From Azadirachta indica (lineage: Eukaryota > Streptophyta > Magnoliopsida > Sapindales > Meliaceae): a DNA stretch of 64,000 nucleotides. The stretch spans positions 5,041,157 to 5,105,156 of the forward strand of contig CM040449.1 in assembly GCA_022749755.1 (NCBI GenBank), written 5' to 3'. Below are positions 57,906-64,000 of this stretch, piece by piece. The position numbers and the translations under genes are program-made. The notes under the pieces are model-generated. The model searched no databases and was not told the origin of the DNA. It saw only the letters and a list, made by a program, of their open reading frames with translations. Position 1 is the first letter of the stretch; each line of letters opens with the position of its first letter.

Positions 57906-59628
57906 TCACTTTTTCTCCCAGACAGCATAGTCTTTTCCAGAGGCAGCAACTTGGAAATTGGAAGGAATGAGATTTCCCAGATCCATTTTTGGTCCAATTT
58001 TCGTAATTATTTTGTCATCAACTGAAGCCACATAGAGATCAGCATCTGAGGCTAAAATATTAACTCTGCTTGCATTATTGATCCCATTCTTCACCCTAAC
58101 TGCAGCCAATTTCCCAATCTCCTCCTTCAGACCCCAGTCAAAGAAGTGATCATAAAACTGCAAAAAAGTAAAAGAATAAATCCTTCAATAAGGTTTCATT
58201 TAATCAAACATAAAAATCCTGATTATGACACCTAATCATGAAAGATCAGACTAGAAAGATAGATGTTGATTAGCATTGATAAACTTATGAAACCGAGGAA
58301 AAGTGTCAGAAATTACTATGGATGGGATGCCGGGATGAGTTAGAATGTAAGCATAACCCAGCATGACTTTATCTGATGGGAATGGCCAAATACGTTGAGT
58401 AGACCCAGTATCATGGTTGTCAATGAAAGTCACCGCATTTTGCGGCAACATTCCAATCAATCCTGGGGGTTTCCCATTTGAGTCCCTTAACCTCCACAAC
58501 TCCCCTTGTACAGCAGCTTGGAGGACACCCTTTGTTGTAAAATCAAAAGCCGTGATAGCCCCTCCAGCAGCTTGAATCCAGTCCTTTAGAGCACCCCGGT
58601 GTGCGTCCTGGTTAGTATCAGGTTTTCCATCCTGGCCATATGAAAGAGAATCCCATTTCTCTCCGACAGCAAAAGCTGGCAAGGTGTTTTCCATATAAAT
58701 TTTGGTAATACTCGGGGCGTAACCTTTTACAAAATCAAATCGCCATCCATCAAATCCAATGTCAGTTTTTAACCAGTTCATCCAGTCAGATAATTCATTC
58801 TGTACTCTTGGATTGAGGTGGTCAACGTCAGGAGCTGGTTGAAAGGGATCTCCTGTATCAGGATTCCCTTGACCATTAGAATACTCTTTGTCATCACTGC
58901 AAATGAAGGACGGCCCCCAGTCTAGACGGTCATCTGGCGTTCCACCTTCAAAAATGCAATATATTCCTCTACCATCTTGCTTCTCTGCAGTTCTATGATT
59001 TATCACTACGTCAGCCAGGCATTTAATTCCCTTCTGATGGAAAGCCTGAATTAAAGATTTTAATTCAGCCTGAGATCCGTATTTTGATGCGTTAAGGTCA
59101 TATAGCCTTCCCGGCATGTATCCTGGAAGAATTGGTGACAAAATACGAATTAGATTAAAAGTTTTAATTACTGAGAACAAAAGTACTCTATGCGAGCGTA
59201 GTGACGAAAATTTCATGTGAAAAATAAAAATTGGTGAGTGAAGATCGAACAAGGCAATGAATAAGGAAAAGCATAAGGTCAATAAACCTTGGGGTGCAAC
59301 AGACTGGGAAGGTGGAGGAAGCCAGACATGGGTTATTCCAGCGTTTGCAAGGTCAGGAATAGTGGTCTTGAGAGAGTTGTACCATCCTCCTGCCTTGTTA
59401 CATGATTCCCAGTTAAAACCCTGTTATATCATGAAAATTTTAAAACAAATTAGATTTCAAGTTCGATGCAGTCAACACTTTTACGTGTGTACATGTGTTT
59501 GAGAAGGAAAAAGCAAGAAATAGCCAAGTAATTGCACGTATTACCTGAAATAATAAAGTAGGAGTCGGGAAAGACGGGGAGATAGAGAGAAGAAAACAGA
59601 GGAACAAGAGTGAAGTGAGTAGACTCAT
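57906..59628 (-). CDS. AMY1: Secreted alpha-amylase (GH13, AMY1 type), intact copy D
   Basis: Four exons (59628-59545, 59420-59288, 59122-58317, 58157-57906) encode 424 residues, the expected length. The enzyme cuts internal alpha-1,4 bonds of starch. Exon 1 is a hydrophobic signal peptide (residues 1-28), so the protein is secreted or vacuolar. GH13 blocks are D-V-V-I-N-H at 110-115, G-W-R-F-D at 198-202 (Asp202 nucleophile), V-G-E-K-W at 225-229 (Glu227 acid/base) and F-I-D-N-H-D at 305-310 (Asp310 transition-state stabiliser). The C-terminal beta domain is exon 4, ending V-W-E-K-K. All junctions are GT-AG and in frame. It is the only undamaged member of a cluster with copies A, B, C and X. 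A longer reading across the end of exon 3 and into intron 1 is not real. Confidence 0.93.
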
Positions 59629-59670
59629 TGTCTTAGTTTGTCAATAGCGTTGGGTGGGTGATGCAGTTGT

Positions 59671-59680
59671 CTTTTATAGG
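59671..59680 (-). promoter_or_regulatory. TATA box of alpha-amylase copy D
   Basis: The minus-strand sequence CCTATAAAAG lies 43-52 bases before the start codon at 59628, the right spacing for a short leader. The dead copy X has a mutated version. I saw no clear gibberellin-response (TAACAAA) or TATCCA element beside it. Confidence 0.65.
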
Positions 59681-61862
59681 TATCATTGACCTCTTTTGGA
59701 AATTCACAAGAGATGCACGGTTGATGTTTCGTCCAATCATGACAAGAAAGGAAATCGAAGAAGAATCGGGCAAAAATGAAAGGAAAATCAACAACGAAAA
59801 AGAAAATTGAAATTTTTGATCGTAGGCAACAGATATTTATTAATACCAGTTTTTGTAATGATCTGATCAATTTCGGACGATTCTGAACAAACAGCCTCCG
59901 TATTTGACTTTCCCCGTGTTAATCAGTAAATATATGTCAGTCTTTCACACTGGTCCCCGTATCCGTTCCTAGCTACTACTTTTCGCATATAGGAAAAGTA
60001 GAAATTAAATCAGAAAAGAATTCTGGCCCATCCATTTCTCCCATTACAAATATATGACGGAAGTTTTATTTTTCTAACTTAAATATATTACTTTACAATA
60101 TCGGATACTGTTGAATGTAATTATTTTTTTACTAATATTCGATGTTAGATGCGGTGAATTTAATGATATCTTATTTTTAAATATAATGAGTTTTATAATT
60201 AGTTAGTTGGCTCAAAAAAATTAAAATAAAATCTCAATTATATGATGTTGTTACTCGTGCCACGTATCACATAAGGTTCCCGGTACCATTCTAAAATCTG
60301 AAACCGTGGACAGAAGTGCGGGCTTCCATAACAATTCTCCATCATCTGAAATTGATGATTGAAAGCAACAATGATTGACTTTTGTCTCTATATCTATAAT
60401 ATTATATCTCTGCTTAAACGATGGCTGGAATTTCTATACAGCTTATCACTACCTTACCCCAAGGCCCAAGCAATGATTGGCGGAAGGGTTTTCTGTCTTT
60501 TCCTTTGGGTACTGGAACTCTGTTGGGCGTACCACTTATGCAATGAGAGTAATTTTACCATATTCCTAAACCTTTTTTCTATGATAAAGTCAATGAAACA
60601 AATGGGTAAATAGTGAAAAGAGAAGATATGAAAGACGAGTAAAATGACGAATGAAGTGGCGTGCAAGGCAAGATGATTTAGTGGCTTTTTCCAGCCGTTA
60701 GTTAATGCGCATAAGTGACCTATACGGGGCATGACATCCGACGACTAACGAGCCCTTGACCCATGAAGATACGCAATTCAGAAATTGATATTTTATATTT
60801 TTATTTAGTAGCGTAGAAGATACATTTGCTGATGCAGTTGACTGCTTTGGGCTGAATACCGATTTGCAATGGCATATTTCTGAAGAAAATGGTTGTTCAA
60901 AGCAAATTAGAAGACTCAGAATAAAAAAACACTTGATTTTCGAGTTTGTGATGCAATGAACACAGCAAGTAAATCATCAACAACTGTCTAGCGAGCTGAC
61001 CAGGGTAGCTCATAGTTCCAGAGAAATGGGAAATTTTCAATTTAGCAAAATATAACATCTGCTGGCCTAAGATCTCGGCTGCTCAATATCAACCAATAAT
61101 TACCTCACCAAATCTAAGCTGGCTGAAGTACTATGCATAAGAGAAGGTTTCAAGAATTGGACAGCCTGGTCAATAATCAAGGCTTTCAAGGATAGGGGCT
61201 CGGGCTGTAAGAAGGAGCCACTCAGTGAATTGGTGGATCACACATTTGTTGTAGACGGGCAGGGACACAAAGACGAGGAAGAGATGACCTGGATGATGAT
61301 AATATGTTGTTAAAAGTAGGATCTGGGGCAGTGGGCTGCGGTCAATGACACATACCAAATATCGGGCTCTGGAATTTACCCCGGATAAGAGGTACGTGAT
61401 GCAAGGCTCGCATGCAAACCAATTTGGGATAAATAACAAGCACACAACGGTTACAAGCATGAGGAGAAATGACAAGTTTGAGCATTTCTAAACAACAGAA
61501 TATTGGGAAAAACAATCATCAACAAAACGTAGTCTTAGAATACGCAAAAGTTAGCATTTAAATATAACTTTATTGAAAGAGAATAAATCAATGATAACAC
61601 AAACCCATCTAAGCACATAGTTTTAATCCAAGAAACGAGTGCATCATTGATCAACAAAGAGGATTGTGAACGGACTAAATGACTCCATACAAGTTCCATC
61701 TTACATAAGTACTGATGTTTTATATCAATGAAAGATTCTGATGGACAACTTCAAAAGACATCTGCTATCCTTGTAACATGTTTGTAAATGTAGTCTAATT
61801 TTACCATTGTTGAAACCAAACAGAAAGAACTATAATGCAAATTCCTCCTTTAAGGTATCTGC
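59681..61862. other. Amylase D upstream region and spacer before SCP2
   Basis: 59681-60630 is the upstream region duplicated at 49640-50585. Beyond it, 60640-61860 shows no recognised gene. A 101-residue minus-strand reading at 61170-61475 is hydrophobic in part, but it has no family resemblance I can name and no supporting signals. The last 100 bases before 61863 should hold the SCP2 3' UTR. Confidence 0.45.
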
Positions 61863-62845
61863 TCACATCTTTGAAGGCTTTGGGAAAATATCAGGAGTGA
61901 ATTTCTGTGCCGCGCTCATACTGCCCTTAATTTTCATTGCACCCCTGCAACCATCAAATATAACAAAACAGTCAAACCAATAAAGACTAAAAAGCCCATC
62001 ATTTTCTTTTTCTTTTAAAAGAATGAAATGACGATAGTTCAAAAGTCTTCACCTCATGAAAGCAATCTGGGGATTCATCTTTCCGGTGGCAACCTTTATA
62101 AAATCTTCATCCTTGAAGGAAAATGTAGCATCAGGCTTTCCTCCCTCAGAAGTACCTACAATTTTTTAAAAAGTCTCTCAAACAATCAACAAGCTGAGGA
62201 TATTCAAGCCAATTCAAAAGAATGCAGCAACAAGAATACCAAACATATTAAAAAAAAAAAAAAGTTATGGCATTGATCATTCTGTGATAATTTCATGTTA
62301 ATAACCAAGTAGAGGCAAAGAATCATTCTAAACTACTAAACAAACAGCGATTACTCATGACAACCGTTAATATTATGGCAATAATTTTACTATTTCCTCT
62401 TTTCACATAATTATACAGAAAAACATGTGAAGGGCAATGCAATTTCCAAATACTACAAGAGGAGAATAAACATTAAGTCCCCACGAAAACCTAATCAATA
62501 GAACTAGGACTGGAACAACAAAATACAAGGCGAGAATCAAAATACTAACCTTTAGCGACTTCTCCTTTCTTAAGATCAACAATATAAGTAACCTCATTGA
62601 ACCCAATTTTCTGCAATTCATGGTAATAATAAGATCAGAATTAAACTGTAATTATAATCTTATACAAAAAAAAAAAAAAGAAGGGAAATCAAGATAGAGT
62701 AGAAGGTGGGGGTGACCTTGGGGGCAATATTGATCTGATAAACAAGGCCAATTTTCTTGGTAAGCTCTTTCCCAGCATCGGTGGCCAGGTGTTGTTTCAT
62801 CTGCTCCAGCAAAGCATCAGACTTGAGTTGAGTCGAGTCAGCCAT
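61863..62845 (-). CDS. SCP2: Sterol carrier protein 2 (SCP2 domain, peroxisomal)
   Basis: Four exons (62845-62717, 62610-62550, 62155-62053, 61944-61863) encode 124 residues, the size of the stand-alone plant SCP2. The protein carries lipids such as sterols and fatty acyl-CoA within peroxisomes. The whole protein is one SCP2 fold: helix M-K-Q-H-L-A-T-D-A-G near residues 16-25, strands V-Y-Q-I-N-I-A-P and V-T-Y-I-V-D-L-K-K-G, then P-D-A-T-F-S-F-K-D-E-D-F and the M-N-P-Q-I-A-F-M-R-G-A-M-K-I-K-G-S turn that lines the lipid tunnel. The last residues are S-K-M, a variant of the peroxisomal PTS1 signal (SKL is usual). Exon junctions keep frame and have GT-AG ends. The start is the first Met (M-A-D-S-T-Q-L-K). 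Confidence 0.94.
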
Positions 62846-63562
62846 GATCGTCGCTGCAGCTTCTAAAACGAAATATAGATATGCGTGTTGTATATATAAA
62901 AAAATTTTAAGAACAAGGAGAGGATTCCAGAATTGGATTTATAGCAATTTGTCAGAGGAAGGGGTGTTCCGTCATTTTATTCAGTCGCTGAGAGCAGAGG
63001 ACAGGGAGGCGGATGACGTGACGAGCATGTAAAAAAATGTTTAATTAGAACAGTTGGCAGCTTTCGGACTGTGAGGAAATGGACACGCATCCCAAGATTT
63101 CCCATTTCGTTGACGTCATTGAATATCCGAATCCATTCCCTGTTAAGGATGGAATACACGGGCTGGGTTTTGGTTGGATCTATGGGCCTATCCTATAATT
63201 TTTGTATCAATGGGGCTAGCTGTAGCCCACATACTCAAATTCGTCTTTTGAGCAAAAACATAATTTCTAAGTTGATATTAATAAAAGTTAATTTAATTTA
63301 TTAACACAAAAAAATTGACCGTTAAAATAAATATTTATTTATTACATGGGGACCTTATTTTTGGACGGGGCATTATTACACAACTGGGGCAGTTTCCTTG
63401 CCTTGTCTATACCTTGCATTGAGCCGCCCTATTCTTACGTGTATTCGGCACGTTTTTGAAGGAACTTTATAAGAATGGGCCTCTGAAACTTGGGCCGCAG
63501 GCTCAAACTCTCGAACCCAAGTTATTGAAACCAAGTTGACCAATAAGACTCGACAGTTTTGG
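62846..63562. other. SCP2 promoter region and spacer
   Basis: The upstream sequence of SCP2 includes a TGACGTGACG stretch at 63014-63023 that could bind bZIP factors. No other gene seen. Confidence 0.4.
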
Positions 63563-63656
63563 ATGGAGTATGGATATGGTTATGGCGTGTCCTTTTCTCA
63601 TTCGAAGCTTCTCTTATTCAGATATGCCAAACGCTGTGGCTTTCTTAACTGCTTGA
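63563..63656 (+). CDS. Possible first exon of a gene continuing beyond the window
   Basis: An ATG at 63563 opens a short reading (M-E-Y-G-Y-G-Y-G-V-S-F-S-H) that stays open to a good splice donor CTTGAG|GTAAGAG at 63656/63657. I do not recognise the product. It could equally be an untranslated leader exon or chance. No downstream exon is visible before 64000. Confidence 0.2.
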
Positions 63657-64000
63657 GGTAAGAGCTGAATCACTTGTTCGAATTTTCAAGTAAACGAAAC
63701 TTTGCCCTTAAATCTTTTACTGTTTGCGCTGGACTCTTTATATTTTCTTCTGTTCATATACTTGGCCATTCAAGTTTTCTGTTTCAGACGCAAACTCGGT
63801 TGAAGGCAATCTTTAGCTTGCGTTTTTAATGTCAGAATCCAACATAAACATGTACTATCAGTGCATTCGGCTATAAATTCAATAAACCCTTCAATAGTAC
63901 TTGTTATGTTTGCGGAAGAAAGTTTGCGGTAATGTGTAAAACAGTAGTAGAACACTTAACAAATCTTTGCCAATTATATTATGCTTTGATCGTATACATT
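63657..64000. other. Right end of window, no gene identified
   Basis: May be intron sequence if the candidate exon at 63563-63656 is real. No other feature seen. Confidence 0.3.

Noticed and set aside
61170..61475. 101-residue minus-strand hydrophobic reading
   Set aside because: No recognised family, no splice or promoter support; kept only as a note in the spacer entry.
1..64000. CRISPR arrays, prokaryotic defence systems, rRNA, viral insertions
   Set aside because: No spaced direct repeats of the right kind, no such genes and no viral coat or movement protein motifs were seen; the repeat structures are LTRs, TIRs, minisatellites and microsatellites.

Overview
The window is nuclear DNA from a eudicot plant. 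It has intron-rich genes with GT-AG junctions, chloroplast proteins encoded with nuclear-style exons, a tRNA-Tyr-like sequence with an intron, AT-rich spacers and abundant decayed LTR retrotransposons and Mutator-like (MULE) elements. My impression is a woody rosid, possibly Citrus, but I could not test that. All gene names rest on protein motifs I recognised by reading; no search was run.

Layout. 1-2.5 kb: decayed Ty1/copia element. 3.3-8.5 kb: three small EF-hand genes on the minus strand, one of them dead. 9.0-15.0 kb: decayed Ty3/gypsy element on the minus strand with both LTRs. 15.5-38.0 kb: the gene-rich part, holding TIC22 (+), a GUX-type xylan glucuronosyltransferase (+) with an antisense tRNA-Arg(CCU) in its second intron, a WEB1-family coiled-coil protein (+), a degenerate tRNA-Tyr, LHCA5 (-) and a VID27/CYPRO4-like protein (-). 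Two related non-autonomous MULE-like elements lie at 23.4-24.6 and 38.4-39.4 kb. 39.6-60.6 kb: a cluster of secreted alpha-amylase copies on the minus strand. One is intact (57906-59628), three are broken, and one is only a first exon plus promoter. The cluster is split by a 5.8 kb MULE with a dead transposase gene, a 5'-truncated copia fragment and a truncated LTR element. 61.9-62.8 kb: a four-exon sterol carrier protein 2 gene (-) ending in a peroxisomal SKM signal.

How the genes relate. TIC22, WEB1-like and LHCA5 all serve chloroplasts (protein import, blue-light chloroplast movement, photosystem I antenna). GUX decorates xylan in the Golgi, alpha-amylase degrades starch, and SCP2 moves lipids in peroxisomes. 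These are independent transcription units, not a pathway cluster. From memory, the order GUX2, TIC22, WEB1-like, VID27-like also occurs around At4g33330-At4g33400 in Arabidopsis, which would make this a conserved ancestral block and LHCA5 a local difference.

I found no CRISPR array, rRNA, organellar insertion or bacterial-type operon. The most informative parts are the amylase birth-and-death cluster, the relationship between the MULE-like elements, the nested tRNA and the decaying EF-hand family.
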